Shown: one piece after another, positions 24,345 to 32,507 of the stretch
How the letters are laid out: every line of letters begins with the position of its first letter
How positions within the stretch are numbered: the first letter of the stretch is position 1
DNA from: Candidatus Binataceae bacterium
Lineage (GTDB): Bacteria; Desulfobacterota; Binatia; Binatales; Binataceae
Length of the DNA: 33,893 nt
Direction: 5' to 3'
NCBI GenBank assembly: GCA_035508495.1
Contig: DATJMX010000030.1
Location: 1 to 33,893 of the forward strand
The notes under the pieces: generated by a model
What the model was told of the DNA's origin: nothing
Seen by the model: the letters and a program-made list of their open reading frames with translations, nothing else
Databases searched by the model: none
Made by a program: the position numbers and the translations under genes

Positions 24345-25733
24345 ATGGCTTCGCAGCCTGAGGCTGCGCGCGGCGATAGCGCGACGGGGGAGGTCAAAGG
24401 CCGGCTGGTGGCGATCGGCGGCGGCGCGGAGTATCCGCTCGACAAGCCGCTCTTGAAAGTCGGCAGCCATCGCAGCAACGACATCGTTCTCGACGATACG
24501 ACCGTGTCGCGCAATCACGCGACGATCGCGCGGCGGCTCGGGCGCTTCACGCTCACCGATCTCGATTCGACCAACGGCACGATCGTCAACGGCAAACGCA
24601 TCAAAGGCGCGGCGATTCTAAAGCCCGGCGACGAAGTTCGCTTCGGCGCGATGCGCTTTGCGTTTCTGACCGGTGCAACGATCGCGCGCAGACGCACGCG
24701 GCCAATGCTCGCGATCGCGCTCCTCGCGATGTTCGCCGTGGGCTTCGCCGCGGCGCGCTACTTCCTCGGCCCGCGGCCGATTCACACTGCGACGGTGGCG
24801 ATCAGGCAATCGCTCGAAGCGAAGACCGCGAGCAGCGCGGCGCCGTCGGCATCGGCCGGTAATAGCTCGGTCCCGGTTTATTCAGCCGCGGCGGCGCCTG
24901 CGCCGGAATGGCTCCAGCGGCTCAATTCGTATCGCGATATGGCCAAGCTCGCGCCCGCGGGCGAGGATGACTCGCTTGCTACAGCCGACGCGAAGCACGT
25001 GGCGTATCTTTTCACCAACTATGCTGACGACATCATGCACGGCATCATGCCGGGCCTCGAGATGCACCAGGAATCGAGCGACAAACCGGGCTACTCGGCG
25101 GACGGCCTTTACGCCGCACAGCATAGCGATGTTGACTTCATGTGGTGGAGAGGCAGCTATAAGCAACATATGGAAACGTGGGCGATCGATGACTGGATCA
25201 CCGGCGCGTTTCATCGCCTGCCGCTGCTGAGCCCGCGCCTCGAGCGAGTCGGCTACGCACAGCAGTGCGAGAATCAGATGTGCGTTGCCGCGATGAATGC
25301 GCAGACCGACGTCGAGCACGCCGCCGCGACGACGATGTATAAGATCCCGGTCGCGTTTCCGCCCGACGGCGCCACGCTCGCGCTCAAGTGGTTCACGATG
25401 GAAGTGCCGAATCCGCTCAGCAGTTGCCCCGATTACCAAAAGCCTACGGGCGTGCCGATCACGCTCCAACTCGGCAATTTCATCGCGATCAAACTCGACA
25501 ACTACTCGCTGAAAGAGGCCGACTCGGGCGACGAGGTCGAGGCCTGCGGCTTCGATTCGAGCACCTACACCAACCCCGACCCCGCCATCCAGGCTGCCGC
25601 CCGCGCGTCGCTCAATGCCTTCGGCACAGTCGTCGTGATTCCACGGCAGCCGCTCAAACCGGGAGCCAGCTACAATGTCGAGATGACCGCCAGTGGCAAG
25701 AAGTACAACTGGCAGTTCTCAGTGGCGCCATGA
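24345..25733 (+). CDS. FHA domain, membrane helix and CAP-like domain fusion
   Basis: A 462-residue protein. Residues 18-110 form an FHA domain: KVGSHRSNDIVLDDTTVS RNHATI (38-61) then TDLDSTNGTIVNG (71-83). One predicted membrane helix follows at 119-141, flanked by ARRRTRP on the N side, so the FHA domain is probably cytoplasmic and the rest periplasmic. After a Ser/Ala-rich linker (155-186), residues 187-320 resemble a CAP (SCP/PR1) domain: EWLQRLNSYRDMAKLAP, then DDWITGAFHRLPLLSPRLER with His290. A C-terminal segment (330-462) has beta-sandwich-like strands ending in KKYNWQFSV. FHA domains read phosphothreonine, so a signalling link from cytoplasm to envelope is possible. The Arg normally after the Gly at position 40 is Ser. 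Confidence 0.8.
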   Translation: MASQPEAARGDSATGEVKGRLVAIGGGAEYPLDKPLLKVGSHRSNDIVLDDTTVSRNHATIARRLGRFTLTDLDSTNGTIVNGKRIKGAAILKPGDEVRFGAMRFAFLTGATIARRRTRPMLAIALLAMFAVGFAAARYFLGPRPIHTATVAIRQSLEAKTASSAAPSASAGNSSVPVYSAAAAPAPEWLQRLNSYRDMAKLAPAGEDDSLATADAKHVAYLFTNYADDIMHGIMPGLEMHQESSDKPGYSADGLYAAQHSDVDFMWWRGSYKQHMETWAIDDWITGAFHRLPLLSPRLERVGYAQQCENQMCVAAMNAQTDVEHAAATTMYKIPVAFPPDGATLALKWFTMEVPNPLSSCPDYQKPTGVPITLQLGNFIAIKLDNYSLKEADSGDEVEACGFDSSTYTNPDPAIQAAARASLNAFGTVVVIPRQPLKPGASYNVEMTASGKKYNWQFSVAP

Positions 25734-25737
25734 TGGC

Positions 25738-26115
25738 TCAGAAGGCGAGGCGTCCGCGCAAGTCCTCGAACGGGATCATCACGAGCTCGCGATACGCGGC
25801 ACGCGACGACAGTTGCAGGTACCATTGCTCGACGCTGGCAAGCGCGGGCCTGTCGATATCCGGCCGGCCAGGTGCGCATCGAGGAGCCCGTATAGTTCGG
25901 CGCATCGCGCGATCGCGACGCGGATTGCCTTCCAGTCACGCTGCGCTTCCGGCGCTTGAGCGCAGAGAGAACCGCGCGCCCCAGCTCCTGGATTCGATAG
26001 ATGTAGCCGGGATTGAACCAGATCTTTTCCTATGCGGTCTGCTTGCGCCCCCAACGATCTCGCGCACGCGCGCCGGGATGAGCTGTTCCTCTTGCCGCAA
26101 CGCTTCTGCTTCCAT
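25738..26115 (-). pseudogene. Decayed protein-coding gene with several frameshifts
   Basis: On the minus strand, coherent protein segments occur in succession but in changing frames. From the ATG at 26113-26115 the first reads EAEALRQEEQLIPARVREIV. After a frame change near a G-run (about 26046-26050) an in-frame TAG is followed by EKIWFNPGYIYRIQELGRAV, then a change to EAQRDWKAIRVAIARCAELY and LLDAHLAGRIST, then a change to ASVEQWYLQLSSRAAYRELV ending at the TGA at 25738-25740. Together these make one helical protein of about 125 residues. The family is unrecognised. Three shifts and one stop indicate inactivation, though sequencing error cannot be fully excluded. Confidence 0.6.
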
Positions 26116-26299
26116 CTGCTCGGAAGCGCTCTTCTTGCAAGCTCCAAGTCTAGCTGCGTTCGCGATTTGGATCAGAAGTGTTGCTTACGCAGCGATAACC
26201 CATGATGCGCTGCGACGAACGCCTTGCTTTAAGGGGTATTCGTCAGCCTGAGCGCGATGCGCTAGGTTGAAACCATCGCTCCTCGGAGGAACGCCGCAC
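26116..26299. other. Intergenic region
   Basis: A 184-bp stretch between the pseudogene and the enoyl-CoA hydratase gene. It should contain the hydratase promoter and perhaps the lost gene's 5' end. I see no gene or hairpin of note. Confidence 0.3.
26285..26290 (+). promoter_or_regulatory. Ribosome binding site deciding the hydratase start
   Basis: GGAGGA lies nine bases before GTG 26300. It favours that start over the TTG at 26267, which has no such site. Confidence 0.65.
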
Positions 26300-27088
26300 G
26301 TGGCAGACTTGCTCGCCGAAAAACACGATCACATCGGAATCATCAAGCTCAACCGGCCCGATCGCATGAACGCGATCAGCGTCGAGATGCTTTCCGCGCT
26401 CAACGACCGGCTTCGCGAGTATGACGACGACAAGGAAGTTCGCGCGATTATCCTGACCGGCGAGGGGCGCGGGTTCTGCAGCGGCCTCGATCTCAAGGAC
26501 ACCGCCGCCGGCAAAGGAATCGGCGCGGGGCTTTCAGGCGGCGCCTCGCACGTCAGCACGCGCGACCTGCCGACGATCACGCTCAACCGAATCGACGTTC
26601 CCGTTATCTGCGCGATCAACGGACCGGCGGCAGGCTACGGCTTCGACATGGCGCTCGGATGCGACCTGAGAATCATGAGCGATCGCGCCAAGCTCGTGCC
26701 GGCGTTCGCCAAGCGCGGCATCGTGCCCGAGAGCGGCGGCACGTGGTACCTGCCGCGTCTGGTCGGATGGTCCAAGGCGTGCGAGATCGGATTTATCGCC
26801 GACGACATCACGCCCGAGCGGGCGCTCGAATTCGGCCTCGCCAACAAGGTGGTCCCGCACGACGATCTCATGAAGGAATCCGAAACGTGGGCGGCGAAGA
26901 TCGCGGCCAATGCTCCGCTCGCGGTGCGCGCGATCAAGCGGCTTTACCGCCACGGCCTCAGCCAGGACTTCGAATCGCACTCGCATCATGTGCTGATGCA
27001 GTTGCTGACGCTCTTTCGCTCCGGCGATTTCCAGGAAGGGTTGCAGGCGTTCATGAGCAAGCGCCCGCCCGAATTCAAGGGCAGGTAG
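26300..27088 (+). CDS. Enoyl-CoA hydratase/isomerase family protein
   Basis: A crotonase-fold enzyme of 262 residues from the GTG at 26300. Typical motifs are LNRPDRMNAIS (CoA contact), GEGRGFCSGLDLKD (first oxyanion-hole loop), INGPAAGYGFDMALGCDLR (second oxyanion loop) and GIVPESGGTWYLPRLVG, where the Glu is the likely catalytic acid/base. EFGLANKVVP follows. The reaction is hydration or isomerisation of an acyl-CoA, presumably in fatty- or aromatic-acid degradation. No thiolase or dehydrogenase partner is adjacent. It converges on the VOC gene with a one-base gap. Confidence 0.92.
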   Translation: MADLLAEKHDHIGIIKLNRPDRMNAISVEMLSALNDRLREYDDDKEVRAIILTGEGRGFCSGLDLKDTAAGKGIGAGLSGGASHVSTRDLPTITLNRIDVPVICAINGPAAGYGFDMALGCDLRIMSDRAKLVPAFAKRGIVPESGGTWYLPRLVGWSKACEIGFIADDITPERALEFGLANKVVPHDDLMKESETWAAKIAANAPLAVRAIKRLYRHGLSQDFESHSHHVLMQLLTLFRSGDFQEGLQAFMSKRPPEFKGR

Positions 27089-27089
27089 C

Positions 27090-27914
27090 TTAGGTATCGC
27101 GGCGCGGGCCGGACTGCATGAAGGCGATGGCGACGCCGTCGAGCGGCTCGATGATTCGCGCGATGAGGCCGCCCTGGATCGCGGCCTTCGGTTCGGTCGC
27201 CTGCAAACCGGAATTGCGCGCGTGTGCGACGGCCGTGTGAATGTCCGAGCACATGAGCGCGAGGCCCCAGCATCCGGGCTCGCCGCGCGACGGGCCGACG
27301 ACTTCCAGCACAGTCTGTTCGAGCTTGAAAAACGCCTGCCGCGTGCCGTTGCCGAGTTCGCGGATGCGCTTACATGGAACGCCGATCGCCGCGCTCTGGG
27401 AGATCGCGTGTTCGAGATCCGGCGTCATCACGACGATGTGCTCGAGATAGTCGACCGTGTTCGGATTCGAGCCGCACTTCGTCGCGAGGCGTGCGCGCCT
27501 CGCCTCGAGATCGCCATCGATCTCGAGCGCCGCCGTGAACACTCCGGGCAATGCACTCGGCACGAGGTCGGCAATCTCGCCGCTCTCGCGCGAGCCGGGA
27601 ACGATCGTGACGCGCTGCGCACTCTCGGATGCCGGTTCGCCGAGACCCCAGATCCAGCCGATGATCCCGCCGCCGTTTTCGATTCGGGCCGCGACTGGCT
27701 CGGCGAGCGCGCTTGTTCGCTCTCCGGGTAAAAGGCCGACCAGATCGATCTCGACCGCTCCCGTGGCCATCCGCGCGAATTCGAGGCCGCCGTCGCTGAA
27801 GCTGCCCGATGCGATCGCGAAGCCGGCGCGCGACCAGTTCGATCTTGCTTCATCGAGATTCGCTACCGCGACAAGCACGCGTTCGACGGCGACTATTTGC
27901 ATCGCGGATGACAT
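27090..27914 (-). CDS. Two-domain VOC/glyoxalase-like protein
   Basis: A 274-residue protein. Residues 6-130 and 150-270 form two related VOC-like halves: VERVLVAVANLDEARSNW and then LEHIVVMTPDLEHAISQSA begin each half. The second half carries RQAFFKLEQTVLEVVGP and GLALMCSDIHTAVAHA, the usual beta-alpha-beta-beta-beta pattern. VOC proteins bind a divalent metal with His/Glu; here the first half lacks an evident pair, so only one site may be active. Activity is unknown. It is divergent from the M20 peptidase gene. Confidence 0.82.
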   Translation of the reverse strand: MSSAMQIVAVERVLVAVANLDEARSNWSRAGFAIASGSFSDGGLEFARMATGAVEIDLVGLLPGERTSALAEPVAARIENGGGIIGWIWGLGEPASESAQRVTIVPGSRESGEIADLVPSALPGVFTAALEIDGDLEARRARLATKCGSNPNTVDYLEHIVVMTPDLEHAISQSAAIGVPCKRIRELGNGTRQAFFKLEQTVLEVVGPSRGEPGCWGLALMCSDIHTAVAHARNSGLQATEPKAAIQGGLIARIIEPLDGVAIAFMQSGPRRDT

Positions 27915-28032
27915 GGCTTCCAGAGCCTATCCGCACTTGATCGGCGACGCCACCGTGCGCGAAGTGTCATTCGGTTTGCGCGCCTGCCATGATAATCGAC
28001 GCCAATTTAACTTCGATTGAAGGCCGGTTTCG

Positions 28033-29313
28033 ATGAAGACCTCATGGCAGACTTTCCAGGATGAAGCGCTCGACAAGCTCCGCGCGCTCGTCCGCCTCGA
28101 TACCACCAACCCTCCCGGCAACGAGCGGATCGCCGTCGATTACATCGCAGGCGTGCTCGGCCGCGACGGTATTGAATGCGTCATTCGCGAGGGCGCGCCG
28201 ACCCGCGCCAACCTCGTGACAAAGATCGCTGGACGCGATTCGACCAAAGGCGCGCTGATGCTCTCCTCGCATACCGACGTTGTTCCGGTCGAGCGCTCAG
28301 GATGGACACGCGAGCCGTTCAGCGGCGAAATCGCCGACGGCTGCCTATGGGGCCGCGGCTCGATCGACATGAAGTCCAAGGGTGCGATGGACTTGATGCT
28401 CATGATCGCGCTCAAGCGCGCGGGCGTCGCGCCCGACCGCGATCTGATTCTCGCCGCCGTCGCCGACGAGGAAGCGGGCTCCGAGGACGGCGCCAAGTTT
28501 CTCGTCGAGCGTTATCCGGACCTCGTGCGCGCCGCGTTCGTGCTCAACGAGGTGGGCGGCTTCACCGTGCACGTCGGGCCGCGCCGCTTTTATCCGATCC
28601 AGGTGGCGGAGAAGGGTTTCGTCACGGTGAAGATGAAAGTCACGGCGCCGCCGGGACACGGCTCGATGCCGCGGCGCGACACGGCGATCTCGCGGATGGC
28701 GGAGCTGATCACGAAGATCACGAAAACGCCGATGCGGCAGAAGGTCAATCCGGTGGTGCGCAATGCGCTCAAGGAAATGGGGCTTCAGATCGAAGCCGCG
28801 GGCGCGCTCTTCGCCCCAATGCTCTCCAACACGGTCTCGCCGACGATTCTCAACTCCGGCTACAAGGACAACGTGATTCCAGGCGAAGCGACGCTCGTGC
28901 TCGACGGGCGCACGCTGCCGGGCGAGGATCCGGAGAGCTTCATGGCCGAGCTGCGCGCGATCGTCGGCCCCGAGCCGACGTTCGAGCTGCTCCGCACCGC
29001 GCCACCGGTCGAGACCAGCGCCAACACTCCGCTTTTCGATTTAATTCGCGAGCGTGTCGAGGCCAACGATCCAGGCTCGCGCGCAATCCCGTGGATGATC
29101 CCGGGAGCGACCGACAACAAGTTCTATTCGCTGCTCGGCGCGGCGTGTTACGGATTCTCGCCGGTCAAACTCGAGCGCCACGTTCCATTCGGCTCGCTAT
29201 TTCACGGCAACGACGAGCGGATTCCGATCGACGGCTTTCAGTGGGGACTCAAGGTCTATACGGAAGTGGTGTTGAACTTCGTCGGGATCAAATTCGACGA
29301 CGTGTTCTGCTAG
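28033..29313 (+). CDS. M20 family metallopeptidase / deacylase
   Basis: A 426-residue zinc enzyme of the ArgE/DapE/carboxypeptidase group. Metal ligands and catalytic residues are visible: SSHTDVVPVE (H80, D82 as general-base helper), GRGSIDMKSK (D112), ADEEAGSEDG (E146 and E147), and a late His in SLFHGNDERIP. The lid domain between about 195 and 310 starts with FVTVKMKVTAPPGHGSMP. The length and lack of a signal peptide suggest a cytoplasmic amino-acylase or dipeptidase. Its stop overlaps the convergent small membrane-protein gene (29310-29313, CTAG). Confidence 0.92.
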   Translation: MKTSWQTFQDEALDKLRALVRLDTTNPPGNERIAVDYIAGVLGRDGIECVIREGAPTRANLVTKIAGRDSTKGALMLSSHTDVVPVERSGWTREPFSGEIADGCLWGRGSIDMKSKGAMDLMLMIALKRAGVAPDRDLILAAVADEEAGSEDGAKFLVERYPDLVRAAFVLNEVGGFTVHVGPRRFYPIQVAEKGFVTVKMKVTAPPGHGSMPRRDTAISRMAELITKITKTPMRQKVNPVVRNALKEMGLQIEAAGALFAPMLSNTVSPTILNSGYKDNVIPGEATLVLDGRTLPGEDPESFMAELRAIVGPEPTFELLRTAPPVETSANTPLFDLIRERVEANDPGSRAIPWMIPGATDNKFYSLLGAACYGFSPVKLERHVPFGSLFHGNDERIPIDGFQWGLKVYTEVVLNFVGIKFDDVFC

Positions 29314-29672
29314 CCGGCGGCCGTCGCGCGGGTGCGCGAGAGCACGCCCGTGATGAACACGATTTCCGACATGATCGCGGCGAGCATTATCGTCGGCTGG
29401 ATATCGCTGTAGTGCACGACCGCGGCAAGTGACACGCCGACGAGAATTGCCGTGACTATTGGCCACAGGATTCCGAAGCGCACGATCCTGACCATGCCCC
29501 ATTCACCGCGCGCGTAGCGCATCCCGCATCCGATTCCCGAAACAAGAGCCAGTGAGAGAAAAAGAATCGTCGCGCCGATCGGCAGCGGATTCCGATATCG
29601 ACCTCCGATAAGGAATACCCCGAGAAGGATCTCGCCGATTCCTACCGCCAGCAACGTTCGATTGGTCTGCAC
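29310..29672 (-). CDS. Small four-helix membrane protein, hypothetical
   Basis: A 120-residue protein starting with GTG. Four hydrophobic segments (about 7-24, 30-50, 64-85 and 92-110) alternate with basic loops such as GGRYRNP and RYARGEWG. It looks like a small integral membrane protein of the DoxX-like size class, but I cannot place it in a family. It lies 18 bp downstream of the bamD-like gene, so it is likely the last gene of that unit. Confidence 0.65.
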   Translation of the reverse strand: MQTNRTLLAVGIGEILLGVFLIGGRYRNPLPIGATILFLSLALVSGIGCGMRYARGEWGMVRIVRFGILWPIVTAILVGVSLAAVVHYSDIQPTIMLAAIMSEIVFITGVLSRTRATAAG

Positions 29673-29690
29673 GTGAGGACGAGGCCGCGC

Positions 29691-31526
29691 TTAGTTGTTG
29701 GCGCTGGTTTTCTCCGAGCCGGGCGGATTCTGCGGCGTGAAGGTCACGAGCAGGCGCGCGGGCTCCTGGAGGGGCACGACTGAGTAGCTGATGATCGGCT
29801 GCATGTTCAGCGTGATCGTCGTCCTATCGGAGTCCCTGGTGATATCGCAGTCTTTGAAGATCGAGCGGTTGAAGGCCACATGGCTTGCGATACTGGCGTC
29901 GGGCTTTACGTCCTTGAGCACGACGGTCACGATCGTGCCGTCGCTGTTCTGCTCCATGCTCTTCTCGAAGCTCACGGGGCCAGTGAGATCGAAGATTACC
30001 GTCAGCGGCGGATCGTTCGACGACAGCCGGATCTTTTTCAACGTCGCCGCACCGGTCTCGGGCGCGGGCGCGTTGGCGAGCGCGCTCATCGAACCAGGCG
30101 CAGTGTCACTCTGAATCGGACTCGCGGGCTGCATTGACGAATGACCGAGGCCTGAACCGTAGCTGGGCGGTGCCGATGAATCGGCGGTTTCCGCTGGCGG
30201 CGGCGTGACCTGGGTCGGTAACGATTCGCTCGGCGGCGGCGCGGTGTTGGCAGTGTTGAGCGCCATCATATCTGCGCCGGGAACCATCGGTGCGGATCCG
30301 CTCGGCGCCGATGGCGGCGGCTGCGGTTGCTGCTGCTGAAACGCAGCGCCGAACTCTTCACCTGAAGATGTGGCGCGCGCCGGTGCCGGCGGCGGCGAGA
30401 ACGAGGGCAGCGCTGCGGACGCGATCTTAGATGCGACGCCGGCCGGTGACGGTGCCTGGGTCGATCCACCCGCCGCGGCGGTGCCTGACGCCGCCAGCGC
30501 CGACGCGACACCACCTGAGGCTGGAGCAGACGTGCCGGAGGGCAACCCCGCGCTGCCTGCGCCGCCGAGCGATCCGCCGGCGTCGGTCGCAGTGCCGCCA
30601 TGCTTGTCGTTCGAGGCAGTCAGGATCGGCAGTCCATCCTCGCCGTACAGCGTGGAATTGCTGCCGCCGCTCGAGGCGAGGTCGGAACTCCGCTGGCGAA
30701 CCGTGACGCCGTCGCTGCCATCGGTCTGCGTGGTCGGATACCCGGTCTCCGCCAGCACCATCGGCAGCGGATCTTCTTCGGTATCGATCGCCTGATGGAG
30801 CTTGCGCATTTCGACGCGCGCCTTCGGTCCATACGGCGTATGCGGATAATGCTTTTCGAGCGCGGCGAAGGCCTGCGCGGCAGAATATTTTTTGCCTTCC
30901 TTTTCCAGCGCGACGCCGAGATCCCATAGCGCGTCGGGCGCAACCGGGGTGTCGGGATATTTCTGCATCAGCTCGGCGAAGCGGGATTCGGCGGCGCGGA
31001 AGTTGGCGCGCTTGTAATAGAAACTGCCCACCACCATGTCGTGCCGCGCCAGCATCTCGCGGCACACCGCGACGTGCTCGCGGGCGAGCTCGTCAAAGCT
31101 GCCCTCGGGAAAGCGCTGCTCGATTTCCTCGAAGCGCTTAAGCGCCGCCTCGGTCTTGCTCTGGTCCTGGTCCTCGCGACCGATCTGGTCGTAGTAGCTC
31201 ATCGCGATGTAGTAGGTGACGAGGTCGAGCTTCTTGCTGGTCGGATGCATCCGCTGGAAGTCGTCCAGGGCGGCGATGGCCTCGGCGTATTCCTTTTCCT
31301 GGTAGGAGGCGAGGCCGATCTTCAGCTCGGCGTCCTCTTCATAAGGGCTGAAAGGGTACTCGTCGATCAGCTTCTGGTAGTTCTCGACGGCGGCCTTGTA
31401 TTCGTGGTCTTGGAAGTTGGCCTGGCCTTGGGCGTAATAGTCCTCGCCGGTTGGCTTCTTGCGCAGGCTACACCCCGCCGCTGACAGCAATGCCAACGCC
31501 GTCACTATCGCTAAGACTCGCTTCAT
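29691..31526 (-). CDS. BamD-like lipoprotein fused to AMIN-like domain
   Basis: A 611-residue protein. The signal peptide ends in AAGC with Cys19, so it is a predicted lipoprotein. Residues 24-250 are TPR repeats in the BamD (YfiO) manner: YYAQGQANFQDHEYKAAVEN, YPFSPYEEDAELKIGLASY and YYIAMSYYDQIGREDQDQSK, then a last repeat to RKLHQAI. BamD is the outer-membrane lipoprotein of the BAM complex and is normally about 250 residues. Here a Pro/Ser/Ala/Gln-rich linker (250-495) follows, then an AMIN-like beta domain (496-598): LKKIRLSSNDPPLTVIFDLT, then ITLNMQPIISYSVVPLQEPA. AMIN domains localise secretin and amidase proteins to the envelope. The fusion is unusual; the gene symbol is withheld because function may differ from standard bamD. 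Confidence 0.82.
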   Translation of the reverse strand: MKRVLAIVTALALLSAAGCSLRKKPTGEDYYAQGQANFQDHEYKAAVENYQKLIDEYPFSPYEEDAELKIGLASYQEKEYAEAIAALDDFQRMHPTSKKLDLVTYYIAMSYYDQIGREDQDQSKTEAALKRFEEIEQRFPEGSFDELAREHVAVCREMLARHDMVVGSFYYKRANFRAAESRFAELMQKYPDTPVAPDALWDLGVALEKEGKKYSAAQAFAALEKHYPHTPYGPKARVEMRKLHQAIDTEEDPLPMVLAETGYPTTQTDGSDGVTVRQRSSDLASSGGSNSTLYGEDGLPILTASNDKHGGTATDAGGSLGGAGSAGLPSGTSAPASGGVASALAASGTAAAGGSTQAPSPAGVASKIASAALPSFSPPPAPARATSSGEEFGAAFQQQQPQPPPSAPSGSAPMVPGADMMALNTANTAPPPSESLPTQVTPPPAETADSSAPPSYGSGLGHSSMQPASPIQSDTAPGSMSALANAPAPETGAATLKKIRLSSNDPPLTVIFDLTGPVSFEKSMEQNSDGTIVTVVLKDVKPDASIASHVAFNRSIFKDCDITRDSDRTTITLNMQPIISYSVVPLQEPARLLVTFTPQNPPGSEKTSANN

Positions 31527-31626
31527 TCCGTAGCCGCAAAAAGGTTATTCAACGCAGGTTAGCATCGCAAGCCTATGCTCTCTTGAAATCGACAGCCGAA
31601 CCATGCTGGCCGATGTTATAGCGTCT

Positions 31627-32271
31627 TTAATTTTCGCGCGGCTTTCGGAAAGCCGCTGCGTGGAGAGGCTTCCCGGCCGCGATATATTTACGGGCGAAGC
31701 CGGTCTCGCTGGCGCCCGGCGGCACTTCGGCCGCGCGCAGGAACCCCGCACCTTCCATCAGCGGAAAGATCTCGATTGCGCGCTCGCGTACGTCGGTCGC
31801 GACATAGGCCGCGGCGCCAGGCTCGAGGGTGCGAAACAATCCGGCGCTGAAACGCGGCGTGAACAATCTGTGTTTTAAGTGCCGCTCCTTGGGCCACGGA
31901 TCGGGGAAATAGACGTGGTAGGCGGCGACGCTGTCGTCCGCGAGCATTAGGTTGACGAGCGTGCGCGCGTCCATCCGCGCCACGCGCAGGTTACCGAGCT
32001 CGGCCCGGCCGCATCGAACGGCCAGCACTTTGACGATTGTCGCGGAGAGTTCGACCGCGAGGAAATCGCGATCGGGCAGCGTTCGCGCGCGCTCGATAAT
32101 GAACTCGCCCTTGCCGGCGCCGATCTCGATTTCGAGCGGCGCGCGGCGGCCGAAAATCGCCGGCGGATTGATCGTGAACACGGGCCGGTCGTCCGCAACC
32201 ATCACGCTCTGCGCGAGTTCCTGCGATTTAGGGCGAGCCCAAATCCGCGCCGCTTTCCGAAGTCGAGCCAT
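31627..32271 (-). CDS. trmB: tRNA (guanine-N7-)-methyltransferase
   Basis: A 214-residue SAM-dependent methyltransferase that modifies G46 of tRNA. EIGAGKGEF at 49-57 is the SAM-binding loop, followed by AVELSATIVKV and, diagnostic for TrmB, YFPDPWPKERHLKHRL at 121-136. The C-terminal part carries YVATDVRERAIE. Length is normal. The 100-bp gap before the bamD-like gene on the same strand may hold a separate promoter. Confidence 0.94.
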   Translation of the reverse strand: MARLRKAARIWARPKSQELAQSVMVADDRPVFTINPPAIFGRRAPLEIEIGAGKGEFIIERARTLPDRDFLAVELSATIVKVLAVRCGRAELGNLRVARMDARTLVNLMLADDSVAAYHVYFPDPWPKERHLKHRLFTPRFSAGLFRTLEPGAAAYVATDVRERAIEIFPLMEGAGFLRAAEVPPGASETGFARKYIAAGKPLHAAAFRKPREN

Positions 32272-32337
32272 CGAGTGATGACGATAGCCGGATCGCGATA
32301 GCGCTCGCTATACAGGCGCCAATTCTATTCTGCTGAC

Positions 32338-32483
32338 TTTCTGATCCCCTCTCCCTGACCAGGAAGAGGGCGAGAGTGAGGGCATTCTGGATCTTGGAAA
32401 TGCATCGGCAGAACAGAAATTCAGCCAACCCTCACCCGGCGCAGCGATACCGCCGCCGGCTCCCCTGGTCAGGGGGGAGGGAT
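32338..32483. repeat. Second MITE-like inverted-repeat element
   Basis: The left arm around 32346-32363 and the reverse complement of 32464-32481 match at 15 of 18 positions, both containing CTGACCAGG. A second inner pair is GGTGAGGG-like, at about 32375-32382 and 32429-32436. The left end shares the exact 17-base TTTCTGATCCCCTCTCC with the element at 3814-3994, in opposite orientation. It fills most of the 236-bp gap between trmB and the radical SAM gene. The interior has no credible gene. Confidence 0.6.
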
Positions 32484-32507
32484 TTTCAGAGATCGGTTTC
32501 GATATTG

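Noticed and set aside
25388..26251. A 287-codon plus-strand frame crossing from the FHA-CAP gene into the following gap
   Set aside because: It is out of phase with the FHA-CAP gene and low in protein-like features; the minus strand of the gap shows the pseudogene instead.
28176..29432. A 418-codon frame on the plus strand in another phase of the M20 gene
   Set aside because: It is Arg-rich with no recognisable domain, and the M20 frame carries all zinc-ligand motifs.
31630..31670. Hairpin at the end of trmB as a terminator
   Set aside because: The perfect inverted repeat lies inside the trmB C-terminal codons and no T-tract follows on the minus strand.
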